A DNA stretch of 64,000 bases from Palaemon carinicauda (Eukaryota > Arthropoda > Malacostraca > Decapoda > Palaemonidae), in contig NC_090729.1 of NCBI RefSeq assembly GCF_036898095.1, positions 69,575,224 to 69,639,223 of the forward strand, given 5' to 3'. Position numbers and translations under genes: made by a program. Below the pieces are notes generated by a model, which saw only the letters and a program-made list of their open reading frames with translations, was not told the DNA's origin and did not search any database. The stretch's first letter is position 1. Each line of letters begins with the position of its first letter. Shown one piece after another: positions 10,563 through 22,186 of this stretch.

Positions 10563-13100
10563 ATTACAGTGGAACCTCTACATACGATCTTAATTCGTTC
10601 CGGGATCTGGATCGTATGTTAAAACGATCGTATGTTGAAGCGAATATTCCCATAAGAATACACTATAATTTGTATAATTTGTTTACAGCCCAAAAACCTA
10701 TGATAACTTCTTAATAAATACTATACATAATCACGCATAACAATAATACAATTGCATTATATGAGATATGTAAAAAAAAAGAATAATTATAAAGAAATAA
10801 TAAATAAAAAGGGGGTGTTCATTGTCACTTTACCTTAGAGACAGGACAACGCAAGTGTAGGCTTTGCTACGCAGGAGGAGACAGACTGTTGGCGAGGAGG
10901 TAGAGATGGTGACTGCGATAATGTACTGTAATTTAGTCTAACTTACACTACGTGAACTTTAACCTAACTTGGCTTATTTATTTATTCTTTTTTTTTTATC
11001 TTATATTTTTTTTTGCATTTTTATTTTTTTTTTTTGAATTTTCATCACTTTCACTCAATTCAATCTTAGTTTTCTTTGCTTCACTTTCTTTCTCTTCATC
11101 ACGATCACTAGACTGCGTCATAGATTTTCTAAAGAAACTATCGAGAAAAAATTGCTTGGTACAGCTTTTCCGAATTTTTCTGAAATGGGTTAAGCAGACA
11201 TCATCGAATTGCGAAACTACATGGCAAACCTGAAGTTTCTGTGGGTGATACTTATCAATGAAGTCTACCACTTGTTGATGATGTGCTAACATCTCTTTTA
11301 TTGCAGCCAAACTTAAGATGTGCTCTACCTCCTCGATGTCCTACGACTCCCTCAACTGCGCTTGGAAGTCATCATTCTAGATGGCATGCAGCTCCTTGAG
11401 TTCCTTGGTGGTGAGCTCTTCATGATGCTCCTTGACGAGTTCACTGATGTCATCTTCATTGACCCCCGGACCCATGGACGTGCCAAGGGATGCAATCTCT
11501 TCTACGTCTTCCTCTATGGCAAGCACAGGTTCAGGTTCAGGGCCAAAACCTTCAAAATCTCTGGGAATAACAGCATCAGGCCAAAGCTTCTTCCAAGCTG
11601 AATTCAGTGTCCGTCGAGTTACTCTCTCCCAAGCCTGTTCTATGATCATCAAGCAGTGACAATATTGAAATGGCTCCTCCAAAATTCATGCAAAGTTAAG
11701 TTGATGCTTTGCATGACATAAAAGTACTGCTTAAATAAGTGCTTGGTGTAGAGCTTCTTAAAATCAGAGAGACTTGCTGGTCCATGGGCTGGAGGATAGG
11801 GGTGGTGATCAGTGAAAGATACAGCACTCTGATGAACTTGAACTGGTCGATGATATCATCTTCGAGTCCTAGGCGGTGAGCGGGATCTTTATCCAAGCAA
11901 AGCAAGCACTTTAAAGGGAAATTCCTCTCCTGAAGGTACTTCTTGACAGCAGGGCTGAAAACTTGGTTTACCCATTCAATAAAGAAATGCCTAGTAACCC
12001 AAGCCTTAGAATTAGCACGCCAAAAAACATGCAGCATGTCCTTATTGACTCTATGTGCCTTATATGCCCTAGGATTTTCAGAATGATAAACCAATAACAG
12101 CTTGATTTTGCAGTCCCCACTGGCATTGGCACATAGGGCAAGAGTCAACCGATCCTTCATAGGCTATGTCCAGGCATTTTCTTCTCTTCGGGGGGTGATG
12201 TATGTTCGACTAGGTATCTTTTTTCCAAAACAGACCAGTTTCATCACAATTGAAAACTTGCTGCTCTCTGTAGCCTTCATCCTCCATGATCTTTTCGAAC
12301 TTCTTAACAAAACTGTTAGCAGCTTTGGTGTCCGAACTTGAACCCTCTCCGTGCCGAACAACTGAATGAATCCCGGTCCATCTCTTAAATTTCTCAAACC
12401 AACCTCGAGACGCCTTGAATTCTTCCGTTGTAGGATCGGTTAAACTCTCCCCCTCGTCACCCCCAGAGCCCGCCGCCTTCAAATCACAATAGATAGCGCT
12501 GGCCTTTTCAAAACTGATCGTTTCAGTGATCGTATTGCCAACAATCTCTTACAGGGTAGGGCTGCGATGTTTTGAAATAATGGTGATCCCCTTCAATGGT
12601 TTGACAGCTTTAATGGCTTCCTTCTGCTTGATGATCGTTGAGATTGTAGACATATTCCGGCCATATTGTTTAGCCAGATCACTCACATGCACACCATGCT
12701 CGTGTTTTTCTATAATTTCTTGCTTCAATTCTAATGACAGCATTGCCTTCTTCCTTCTCTCACCACTAATTATACCTGTATCGAAACTAAGCTTCTTAGG
12801 ACCCATGATTATACGTAAAATCAAAATTGAAACATGGGAAAAGGAAGATAATAAGCACTGTTAATAACGGACCAAACAGAGGACAACCCCATGATGCGCA
12901 CAGGAACAGAGAACTGACCGGCACGACGCTCAATGGCGTCACTCCGACATGATGCCGTCTATCGGCGTAAACAAGAAACTACGATCGACGCTTCGAGAAA
13001 ATTCTACGCGTATGGTCTCCGTTAGATGTTGAAGCATGACTTCGGGTGTCAAGACACAAATTCAATTGAATTTTACTTCGGATGTTGGAACAATCGTATT
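10563..13100 (-). mobile_element. Tigger (pogo-group) DNA transposon, right terminus clipped
   Basis: The element opens with CAGTGGAACCTCTACATACG, a typical Tigger terminal repeat, preceded by TA as expected for its target duplication. Subterminal copies of the ATCGTATGTT motif follow. The other end shows the matching subterminal block (CGGATGTTGGAACAATCGTA) but then changes straight to family-B sequence. The last 18 or so bases of the terminal repeat, including GGTTCCACTG, are therefore missing. The transposase lies on the minus strand and is decayed. A non-coding stretch (10600-10990) precedes it on the plus strand. Confidence 0.82.
10996..12824 (-). pseudogene. Tigger transposase (CENP-B/jerky-like DDE), multiply frameshifted
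   Basis: Consecutive minus-strand fragments reconstruct the domain order of a TIGD/Tigger transposase. A psq-type helix-turn-helix (MGPKKLSFDTG..., 12824-12549) comes first. Then follows the CENP-B second helix-turn-helix region and the first catalytic block (FNCDETGLFWK, 12482-12210). Next are the second and third DDE blocks (LCLDKDPAH and LQPMDQQV, 12160-11696), and last C-terminal acidic pieces (11682-10996). The second block normally reads LD-N-(A/C)-PAH, and here the Asn is Lys. At least three frame changes separate the fragments, so no functional protein is expected. Functional members cut and paste DNA at TA dinucleotides. Confidence 0.82.
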
Positions 13101-13426
13101 TGTGATTTGTTCCTTCAATAACAAACCTAAGGGTGAAGTCCAACCACTGGCTTGGTCATTGACCTTGATTTTCTCTGTACAGTATTACACTGTATCTAGA
13201 AGAAAAACCTTGACACATAAACAAAAGTACATATAGCGGCCTGTGCAACCTGTGTGGTTGTGAGACATAGCATATGAAAGTCTAGGTAAGCATATTGCGA
13301 GTTTAAAATACGAATATTAATTACCCGTATTTCCCGTGTCATTAGACGCTACAAGTGGTATGATGCACCCTTAAACTAGCAAGGCAGTTTTGAAAAAAAA
13401 ATTGAGGATTTAAAAGACTTCTTAGC
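13101..13426. other. Resumed B0 internal sequence, then unassigned DNA
   Basis: From about 13110 the sequence matches the internal-complementary motif and following interior of the B copy at 28056 (TTTGTTC..., AACCACTGGCT, then a G-rich block near 13240). The similarity fades by about 13285. From there to the family-A terminus I see nothing coding. Confidence 0.55.
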
Positions 13427-13734
13427 AAAAATGTTATTTTCCTTAGTAAAATAAATTTTTGAATATACTTACCCGATGATCATATAGCTGCATCCCTGCT
13501 GCCCGACAGAAAAAACCTACGGGCGGAATACGCCAGCGATCGCTATACAGGTGGGGGTGTACATCAACAGCGCCATCTGTCAAGTAGGTACTCAAGTACT
13601 CGATGGCAACAAAGAACCAATTTTCTCCTCTGTCCCACTGGTTCTCTATTGGGGAGGAAGGGTGGGTCCTTTAATTTATGATCATCGGGTAAGTATATTC
13701 AAAAATTTATTTTACTAAGGAAAATAACATTTTT
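13427..13734 (-). repeat. Family-A 3' terminal repeat with its own inverted ends
   Basis: A 308-bp unit. It begins AAAAATGTTATTTTCCTTAG and ends with the reverse complement of that block (13715-13734). The near-palindrome extends about 60 bp inward on each side, through the TTACCCGATGATCATATAGC motif. The middle is shared in inverted orientation with the 5' terminus at 19561-19740. Confidence 0.85.
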
Positions 13735-13767
13735 CAATATCAAACTTACCCGATGATCATATAGCTG
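13735..13767 (-). repeat. Family-A internal complementary motif
   Basis: Directly inside the 3' terminal repeat, CAATATCAAACTTACCCGAT and the following 13 bases are the reverse complement of the extreme 5' terminus at 19704-19736. The variant CAATATCAAA, and not the 3'-terminal variant, is used. This matches the position and logic of the DIRS1 internal complementary region, which templates the ends of the circular cDNA. Confidence 0.75.
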
Positions 13768-14048
13768 ATTCACACCCAGGGGGGTGGGTAGAGACCAGCA
13801 TTACAAGTTGACATTATGAGCTAAGTATTCCGTATTTCATTTTAGCAGTTATTCAAAATAACAAGCATAAAATAAATAAGTACCTGGTAAGGAAGACGAC
13901 TTGAACAATTACTCTGCCTTTTTAAGTACGTCTTCCTTACTGAGCCTCGCGATCCTCATAGGATGCTGAGCGACTCCTAGGAGCTGAAGTATGAAGGGTT
14001 GCAACCCATACTAAAGGTCCTCATCAAAACCTCTAATCTAGGCGCTTC
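13768..14048. other. Family-A 3' non-coding region
   Basis: Sequence between the internal complementary motif and the recombinase C terminus. No ORF or structure recognised. Confidence 0.4.
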
Positions 14049-15616
14049 TCAAGAAATGATTTTGACCACCCGCCAAATCAAGTAGGATGCGAAAGGCTTC
14101 TTAGCCTTCCGGACAACCCAAAAATATTTCAAGAGAAAGATTAAAAAGGTTCTGGAATTAGGGAATTGTAGTGGTGGAGCCCCCACCACTACTGCACTCG
14201 TTGCTACGAATGGTCCCAGAGTGTAGCAGTTCTCGTAAAGAGACTGGACATTCTTAAGATAAAAGACGCGAACACTGATTTGCTTTTCCAATAGGTTGCG
14301 TCGAATATATTTTGCAGAGATCTATTTTGTTTAAAGGCCACGGAAGTTGTGACAGCTCTAACTTCGTGTGTCCTTACTTTCAGCCAAGCTTGGTCTTCCT
14401 CATTCAGAAGGGAATGAGCTTCTCGTATTAACAGTCTGATAAAATAGGATAAAGAATTCTCTGACATAGGCAAAGATGGATTCTTAACTGAACACCATAA
14501 AGCTTCAGACGGGCCTCGTAAAGGTTATAAAATAGAACTTAAGAGCTCTTACAGGACATAATACTCTTTCTAGTTCATTTCCAACCATACGAAAAGTTTG
14601 GAATATCGAACGATATTGGTCAAGGCCGAGAAGGCAGCTCGTGTTTGGCTAGAAAACCAAGATGTAGAACATGTAGCCGTTTCGGATGAGAATCCGATGT
14701 TCTTGCTGAAGGCATGAATCTCACTGACTCTTTTAGCTGTGGTTAAGCATATCAGGAAAAGAGTCTTAAAGGTGAGATCTTTCAGGGAGGCTGATTGAAG
14801 TGGTTCGAACCTGTCTGACATAAGGAATCTTAGAACCACGTCTAAATTCCAACCAGGTGTAACCAAACGACGCTCCTTCGTGGTCTCAAAAGACTTAAGG
14901 AGGTCCTGTAGATCTTTATTGTTGGAAAGATCTAAGCCTCTGTGACGGAAGACTGATGCCAACATGCTTCTGTAACCCTTGATAGTGGGAGCTGAAAGAG
15001 ATCGCTCTTTCCTCAGATATAAGAGGAAGTCAGCTATTTGAGTTACAGAGGTACTGGTCGAGGATACGGATACTGACTTGCACCAGTTTCGGAAGATTTC
15101 CCACTTCGATTGGTAGACTCTAAGGGTGGATGTTCTCCTTGCTCTAGCAATCGCTCTGGTTGCCTCCTTCGAAAAACCTCTAGTTCTCGAGAGTCTTTCG
15201 ATATTCTGAAGGCAGTCAGACGAAGAGCGTGGAGGCCTTGGAGTACCTTCTTTACGCGTGGCAGACGTAGCAGGTCCACCCTTAGGGGAAGTGTTCTGGG
15301 AACGTCTACTAGCCATCGAAGTACCTCGGTAAGTTATTCTCTCGCGGGCCAGAGGGAAGCAACTAGCGTCAACTTTGTCCCTTCGTGAGAGGCGAACTTC
15401 TGCAGTACCTTGTTGACAATCTAGAACGGAGGGAATGCATATAGATCTAGATGAGACCAATCTAGTAGAAAGGCATCTATAAGAACTACTGCTGGGTCCG
15501 GGATAGGTGAGCAAAGTATTGAGAGCCTCTTGGACATCGAGGTTGCGAAGAGATCTATGGTTGGCTGGCCCCAGGTGACCCAAAGTCTCTTGCATACATC
15601 CTTGTGGAGGGTCCAA
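14049..15616 (-). pseudogene. DIRS tyrosine recombinase with RNase H tail (family A)
   Basis: The N-terminal third still encodes the RNase H to recombinase linker, with DLFATSM and PDPAVVL in a neighbouring frame near 15560-15500. The recombinase has a SAM-like core-binding domain (TLRVYQSKWEIFRNWC, from about 15120), then catalytic box A with its Arg in AKRVSEIHAFS (about 14720). The HEVRA motif, the HxxR of box B, lies at about 14370. The C terminus FYLKNVQSLYENC is in another frame from about 14275. Frame changes occur near 14500 and exactly at the nucleophile: one frame reads FASFILRM and the next reads FYLK, which contains the catalytic Tyr. Functional members join circular cDNA to the chromosome without target duplication. 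Confidence 0.82.
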
Positions 15617-16010
15617 TATGTTGGAATTATTGTCCCTTCCTACTGAGACAATCTGCTAAGACATTCAAGTTGCCTTGGATGAAACTCGTTACTAGTGAAA
15701 AGTCTAGACCTGTTGAACAGGAGAGGAGGTCACTTGCGAACTCGTACCATGTCAGAGAGTAGGTCCCTCCTTGCTAGGAGATGTACATCAAAGCAGGGAG
15801 TTGACCGTGTTCACCTCCACCACTTTGCCTTGAAGGAGAGACCTGAAGCTTTTCCAGGTCAGACGTACTGCCAGAAGCTTCTTGCAGTTGAAATGCATTG
15901 TCCTTTGACTCGAGTTCCATAATCCCGAGCATTCCCTACCGCCTAAGGTCGCACCCCAGCCTACGTCCGATGCGTCTGAGAAGAGAACGTGGTTGGGAGT
16001 CTGAACAGTC
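15617..16010 (-). pseudogene. DIRS RNase H remnant (family A)
   Basis: Frame-broken minus-strand coding matches the DIRS RNase H domain. FSDASDVGWGATLGG carries the first catalytic Asp. Further on are a QGGTYSLTW block and a GNLNVLADCLSR block, corresponding to the usual NVVADSLSR. At least two frame changes are needed. The reverse transcriptase expected upstream is missing, apart from unrecognisable sequence near 16050. Confidence 0.7.
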
Positions 16011-16097
16011 AGGGGAAGACCCTTTCAAAGGTTGATAAAGTCCTTTCATCAAGTCAGACCAGACTTATCTTTCCGGAAACCGGGATCGAGACCGCTT

Positions 16098-18302
16098 CTA
16101 GCGTCTTGTCCTTTTCCAGTGAAGAGCTAGATGATACCGAAGAGGACGGAGGTGTAGTCTTCCAAGTGACACCAATTGAACCACGGATGACAGTGTCCTA
16201 ACCAGACTCATCCACAGCCTGACAGGGCCGTGTTCCTTCTTCAGCATCTTCTGGATGGATAGCAGGGCTGGGGGTTGATCGTCTTGTTCAGCCATGTCCT
16301 CATCAGAGGGTTCCTCATCCGAAACTGATGAGGAAACGGCAACGGAGTGGGCAACATCTGACTCACTGAATCCGGTCGCACTGGTGGATGCGTGACGGAG
16401 CCGGACACAAGATCATGGTACTGCTGCACAGTCTGTGAACTGTCAACCATGGGGACGCGAGGAAGTACAGCGACAACCCGAAACTGTCTAGACTGTCTGG
16501 GTTGTGCAGTCAACACCCTACCGGGTTGCTGAGGTTGCCGCACTGCGTCACAACAAGTCACCTCTGCTGGTTGTTGAACGTCTTCCTAGTGACACACTGA
16601 ACGTCCACAACCACCTCCGAGAGTCGCTTAACGTCAACGTGCGACTGGCAACTCACACTGGGTCGCACCGGTGGAGGAACCATCTCAACTGGCGGACGTG
16701 AGTAGGATACCTCAGCGTCAACAGGGCGTACAACCAACCGGTAGGAAGGTTGTTGGCTAGAAGGTTCTTCTCCGTAAAAAATCCTCTATCAAGGACTAAG
16801 CTTGGACTGCATGTCTTGCAACAAAGCCCATTAGGGTCTATGGGAGCAGGTGTGGCAACAGACGGGGTTAGCGACTGAAGCGGAACCATTTACCATCCCT
16901 GGAAGCATGTTATGCTTTAATTAAAGTCCATAGGAGGCTAAGCAGCTTAAGGCTCCTCTCCAAATGACAGAGTCCTCAAGGGAATATCAGAAGGAGGGAG
17001 AACAGCACTTTCTCATCTACAGGAACCATGTCCGAGAAAAGCTAGGTTATCTCAGTGAGGGTTTCACTGGTGCATAAGCAGCAGACCAGAAGGCAACGTT
17101 CTGTAACTGCTTGACAGTCTGTGAGCTGGCAACAACCAAAGCTGTGTGGGGAAGCCTCAACTCCTGACTGACTAGTCCGCTGCGGGCGAGTGGCGGTAAC
17201 CACAGTGGGTTGCGGAGGCTGACACACCGTGTCAAAACACGGCAGCTTGTGGTAGCTCACGCACGGCAACGGAGTGCTCCGTGTGTCTGTGGGAGTCAGC
17301 ATGCGTCTGGCAGGGTCGACTGCGCATGGGTGGAGGAGCTCTCACAACAAGAGTGTGAGAGCAGGCAGCCATGCTGGGCGCACAACCGTGGCAGGCTGTA
17401 GGCCAACGGGTGCATCGTCAACCTTCTCCGCAGTCGGAGTGTGGGAGCAGGCAACAACCAAAGCGGAGTGGTGGTGCGTGGTGGGGACTGCCGTGGGTTG
17501 CGGAAACTAACGCATCGCGTCAAAACACGGCAGCTTGACTCCACCTTCCCACTGCTGATGCGGTAGCTCACGCATGTAAACGGAGGGAGCCGCACGTCGG
17601 CTAACGTTAACATGCGTCTGGCAGGGTTGATCGCGCATCGGAGGTGGAGCTCTCCGCAGCCGGAGTGTGGGAGCAGGCAGCCTCAGCGTGAGCTGGGCGC
17701 ACAACCGTGGCAGGTTGTAGGCTAACGAGAGCAGTGTAAACCTTCTCCGCACGAAACTCCTGCATAACCGCAGCTAACTGAGTCTGCATAGACTGCAGTA
17801 AAGACCACTAGGGTCTACAAAAGACGGCAACAAACGGAGCTACTGTCCGTTGTGACTGAGGGTCTAAAACAGCTGGTGCGGCAACAGACGGAGTTACTGC
17901 CTGTTGCGGTACCACCTTGCCTCTCTTGGGAGGTGTGCAGTCGTCGGATGACTGCAGCGAGTGCGAACTGACCCAGTGGCTACACCTAGGCCGTTGGACT
18001 TGCGCGGAAGGGACCGACTTGCACTTAAAAAGCTGCAAGATTTGGTCCATGGTTTCTACGAGAAACCTCTTCCGCAGACGAGGAATAAATGGGCTCTCTC
18101 GTCTTTGTGTGGGTGGGGCGATCACGTCGGCAACGTGTGTAGATACACCCGAAACCACGGAGGGAAACGTCTGTTCGTCGATCAAGGCCTGTGGAACCCA
18201 TAAGTCGTTCGACATTACTTCTCCCCTGGGCTTGGGAGCTTGTAAGAGGTCCCGGACTAGGTGAACAACTGGCACGAACAGACGAACCCTCGAACGCAAC
18301 AC
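16098..18302 (-). pseudogene. Family-A gag-like region with internal tandem duplication
   Basis: The first part (18302-17808, 164 codons) begins MLRSRVRLFVPVVHL and is basic and Ser/Pro/Val-rich. Downstream the frames are broken, and the sequence from 17780 to 17000 consists of imperfect repeats of roughly 300 and 180 bp built around GTGGGAGCAGGCAACAACC-type blocks, each encoding LRRR/CVSYH-like peptides. DIRS gag proteins are poorly conserved. The assignment rests mainly on position upstream of RNase H and on the analogous repeat-rich stretch in families B0-B3. No nuclease or protease motif seen. Confidence 0.5.
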
Positions 18303-19560
18303 TGTAACACTTTGCGCATATCACTTTATCACTTTTGATTTTCTGTTTGCACTTATTTCACTGAAATCGAAACTTTAACTGATTTCTACCTGAAACACGC
18401 AATCCTATCCTTCATTAAAAGGTAGTAATTGCGAAAACAGTTTTACAATGCAACAGAAAAACATAATTAAAGATAAAGAATTCAGTGGCTGGAAAAGAGA
18501 CTAAACACTAGATCAAATAAACTACGTTTAAAATCTCTCACCGCATAAAGCCTGGGAACAAGAATAAAACTCTAGAAACGTTTTACCTTCTTCCCCTACA
18601 GCGACTAGGGAGAAGAGTAAAAAACGAGAACAACGTTACCCGCTTGAACGAAACGTTTATTCTCCTCTCTCTCCCTCCGTCTCTATCTCTCTCTCTCTCT
18701 CTTCTCTCTTGACTTAGAACCTGAGAGAAGAGCCCAATTATATATCGTTAAAACATATTATTTGCTAAAGGAAAAAACTGAAAGGTTTCCCAAATAAAAA
18801 GTTCCTTTATTTAGAATTTAAACCATTTAAGCTAAGAAAGAATGAACGAAACGCTAGAATCGGTTTACTCTTACTGCAACGTGAAACCGTGAAATACTCT
18901 CTCTCTATCGTAACGATAGAGCGCATGTCGAACGTTCTGAACGTCAACAACTGCGGAGACTAAACTAAACGTTAGTTCATCTTTGAAAACAGTACGAGAC
19001 TATCAAAGAAATTCTTTCATAAAACATTAAAATTAAAAAAGTATTAAATTCTTAAAAGGTAAATACGATATGATGGGCTCAATGTTAATTAACTTCGGTT
19101 CCAAGTAAGGACCGCCTACTATTAGGAAAGGTCGCAAATAAACAAACATAAAAATTAATTTTTATAAGTTTATAATAAATGGAAAGTTAATCGAAGAGGC
19201 CTATAAAGGCGGAGAGATATAAAATAAAAAGATCTATAACTTGTTAAGCAAAATTACCAAAAACCTAAACACACTTCCGTCTAAGGGAAGGGTCGGCCAT
19301 TTAAAAGTGAAAGAGAGTCCATACTCTCTTCGTCACCAACACTTCCGTCTAAGGGAAGGGTCGGCCATTTAAAAGTGAAAGAGAGTCCATACTCTCTTCG
19401 TCACCATAATTAAATCTATCCAAAACGAGTTCAAGTTTTGAAATGAAGATAAAACCCCTGCATAGCGAAAGCTCAAAACTGGAATAGTGTACTTCACCAA
19501 ATCGTTGTGAAAACAAATCCAGTTAGGGACGGCGTATTTAGTAGGTCTTGCCTGTGGCAC
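18303..19560. other. Family-A 5' untranslated region
   Basis: Non-coding, AT-rich, with an imperfect CT tract at about 18663-18702 and a two-copy 68-bp tandem duplication at 19271-19407. Probably the leader of the family-A transcript. Confidence 0.5.
19271..19407. repeat. Two-copy 68-bp tandem duplication
   Basis: The block starting ACTTCCGTCTAAGGGAAGGG at 19273 is repeated almost exactly from 19341. Confidence 0.85.
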
Positions 19561-19740
19561 GACAGAGGGAAAATTGGTTCTTTGTTGACATTGAGTACTT
19601 GAGTACCTACTTGACAGATGGCACTGTTGATGTACACCCCCACCTGTATAGCGATCGCTGGCGTATTCCGCCCGTAGGTTTTTTCTGTCGGGCAGCAGGG
19701 ATGCAGCTATATGATCATCGGGTAAGTTTGATATTGAAAA
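19561..19740 (-). repeat. Family-A 5' inverted terminal repeat
   Basis: About 180 bp that, reversed, matches the body of the 3' terminal repeat with only a few substitutions. It ends TAAGTTTGATATTGAAAAA. The low divergence between termini suggests fairly recent insertion, although the coding region is degraded. Confidence 0.85.
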
Positions 19741-20829
19741 ATCCCTAGTCAGCGACTCTGATTATTGTCTAGCACAGTAACTTTTCTTATTTTGGGCGTA
19801 TTATGAAATGTTTAACTTAATATTAATTAGCTTTATGCTGATTATCCCCATTTTATTACATATTCAAATAAGAAAACACTAAAATAGTCATAGCGTTTGT
19901 TGTTTCAAGTCTTGTTTACATGAAAGCAGTGTTGCCAAAGGTTTTCACAAAATTTTGGTAAGGTAAAATTCTAGTAATATTTCCAAAATTCCTCATATAA
20001 GGTAAAATTCTAGTAATATTTCCAAAATCCCTCAAACAGCCTATAAATTTTCACACAAAATGTAATTATTGATTACACAAATCCAGAAATTCTTTTAGTT
20101 GGAATATTTTTGCTACTGTTTATGTGATACTAGGTCTAGTTACTTTTCTGCTAACTTGGTAATACTGCACTCAACTAACAGAGATTGATTGACTGATTTG
20201 AAGTTTTTTCCACGGTTGTATTCAGCAACAGTTCTTTTGTATTATTTTGGAACTCAGGCAACAAAGTCATTATCAATATATTTCTTTATTACAAAATATC
20301 AACAAAATATGAGAAAATAGATATATACTACATAAAAAACTAATATGTCGTAGCGTCGTCTGCTACGAGACCACTAGTTGGCATGTTTGCTTGTAGAAGG
20401 GGGTTGGCGAGTCATCTGCTGAGTACCAAAAACAAACAAATAACTTGCTACTGTACTTTATTAAATGAAGTGCAATATAAAAATAAATGAATTTACTACA
20501 TATGAACGATAATTGAAGGCTTATATTCTATCTCACATGAGTTTGAGTGCTTGTATGTCAATAGTTTGGTGTTTGAAGGGTGTCAAACTCCCCTATACAA
20601 CTTTTTCCTGAGTGTTAAGATGCAGGGTGATTTTTCCTGAAAATAGGAAATACGGTACATATTGTATACAGTACAGACATTTCCCAATACTTGCCTCACA
20701 GGAAGCATTTGGGATGTGCACAAGTATAAACAACAAATTATACTACGTTACACAATGAGGAATGAGGCCATCTTGCAGAGGGATCCATGGCACTGTTCCC
20801 AAAGAGAGGGGAATATGAAGAAAAGAAAA
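19741..20829. other. AT-rich non-coding DNA
   Basis: No gene recognised on either strand. It contains a two-copy 39-bp tandem repeat at 19961-20037 (AGGTAAAATTCTAGTAATAT...). It may be residual host sequence downstream of VPS11 exons or old repeats. Confidence 0.4.
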
Positions 20830-20937
20830 GAGCCAGTCATTCTTATTCATTCATCCCAGACTTAACCTGGGTAACCAATGCCCTCAACCATCTGCTACTT
20901 ACCCAAGAAGGAGCCTGAGTTATTTTTAAACCACTTG

Positions 20938-22000
20938 TTGTGCAGCCACCACAGAACTGATAACAAACATATTGAGTCTCCAATGGGTCACGTCTTGCAA
21001 GTAGTGGGTGGTGAAGGTCATCTGACGCTTCCTCAAGCCCGCTAGTAACAGTTGCAACACAGAAAAGTTGCATTTAAATGCCAGGGATGTACTGATGCCC
21101 GACATCGTGAGCTCTAGGTTGTTAAAATGGAGGAGTGTCAGAATTTAGAGCAGTCAATGACTTTACAACTCCTGAATGAGATGGTGCTCTTGGTGACCCT
21201 CCTTTTAATTCTACCTGTGCTGACAAACAGGGCTGTCAGTCGGGGACGAGTTGCTGCAGTGTGTTTAAGATAATATTTTAAACTCCTCACTAGGTATAGT
21301 AACAGTTGATCTGGGTCATGGTTACAGAACATACTCTTAAGCTGAAAGGGCCCAAATCTAGGGTCCAGTATCCACAAATTTTGAGTCTGCAATAAACTCA
21401 GGGTCGAAGCCAAATGTCACCTCCCCCATACCCTTGAATGGGGGATGTCGTATGAGAGACCATGAAGTTTATAACTCTCTTTACGTACGCTAAAGAGAGC
21501 AGGAATGCCCTCTTCAAAGCGAGATTACAGTCTGTTACATGGCGCAATAGTTCGTAAGGTTGGCCCTTTAAGGATCACAGATGCAAACCACATTCTGACT
21601 GGGGGGCAAGTGATCTCATGACTTCACATGAAGTGATTAAGCTCCAACAAAGAGGAAAGGTCTGCTCCTTTCTGTCAAAAGGCAAAGCTTAAGGCTGAGC
21701 AATAGCCTTTCACTGCCGAGACTGAGAGGAGTTTTTCCTCCTGAAGGTATAAAAGAAACACTGCTATTACTGGAATAGTGGCAACGAGGGGAGAGATACC
21801 CCTTCCACGACACCAACCATAGAAGACTGTCCACTTTGCCTGGTAAACCGAGGCTGAAGATCTTTACAAGTGTTCAGCCATTCTTCTCGCAACTTGTTGC
21901 AAAAAGCCTCTCTGAGAGAGATGCTAAATAGTCTCCAGGTTTAAAGCGCCGTAGAGATGGGACGGTCTTGTGGAAGATGTTCACGTGTGACTGTGAGTAG
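20938..22000 (-). pseudogene. DIRS tyrosine recombinase (B1)
   Basis: Only the C-terminal segment is in a clean frame (about 21110-20938). It reads TSLAFKCNFSVLQLL, then FTTHYLQDVTH with the presumptive nucleophile Tyr, and ends VVAAQQVV followed by TAA. This ending matches the corresponding VVATQQLV segment of B3 near 47950. Upstream recombinase sequence is broken by numerous stops. Family-A and B recombinases therefore differ clearly in their C termini. Confidence 0.72.
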
Positions 22001-22186
22001 GTCTTGTCATGGAGGTACTTCTCTCGGAAGATCTATCAGAAGTTGCAGAAGGTCTGGAAATCATTCTGCATGATGCCATAGTGGGGCTATGAGTGTAATC
22101 AGTAGGTTGTTGGATGCTATGGTCTTGTTGAGCACCATTCTCATCAGACAGAATGGTGGGAAAGCATACACGTCAAAGTTGGCCCA

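Larger units (their letters stand above)
405..13285 (-). mobile_element. Nested transposon cluster inside the 3' end of a family-B DIRS-like element (B0)
   Basis: Pieces of one family-B DIRS-like 3' terminal repeat are scattered at 405-608, 7081-7101, 10473-10562 and about 13101-13140, followed by internal B sequence to about 13285. Removing the intervening elements at their target duplications joins the pieces into a sequence collinear with the intact copy at 27736-28200. In particular the junction reads CACTTTTGCATTGCAGGTAG, against CACTTTTGATTGCAGGCAG in that copy. The interrupting elements are an I-type LINE, an RTE LINE and a Tigger transposon. No 5' end of B0 was found, so the element is truncated on its internal side. 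Confidence 0.75.
13427..19740 (-). mobile_element. Family-A DIRS-like retrotransposon
   Basis: A 6.3-kb element with coding remnants on the minus strand in the order gag-like region (18302-16098), RNase H (about 16010-15400) and tyrosine recombinase (15120-14050). Its ends are inverted relative to each other: 19561-19740 reversed matches 13480-13630. There is no DDE integrase and there are no direct LTRs. The tyrosine recombinase plus inverted termini places it in the DIRS order, which replicates by reverse transcription but integrates by site-specific-type recombination. The reverse-transcriptase core is largely absent between gag and RNase H, so this is an internally deleted copy. Confidence 0.82.

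Noticed and set aside
20180..20220. GATTGATTGACTGATTTGAA stretch like the tail of the I-type LINE
   Set aside because: Similarity stops after about 25 bases and the conserved 3' UTR block is absent.
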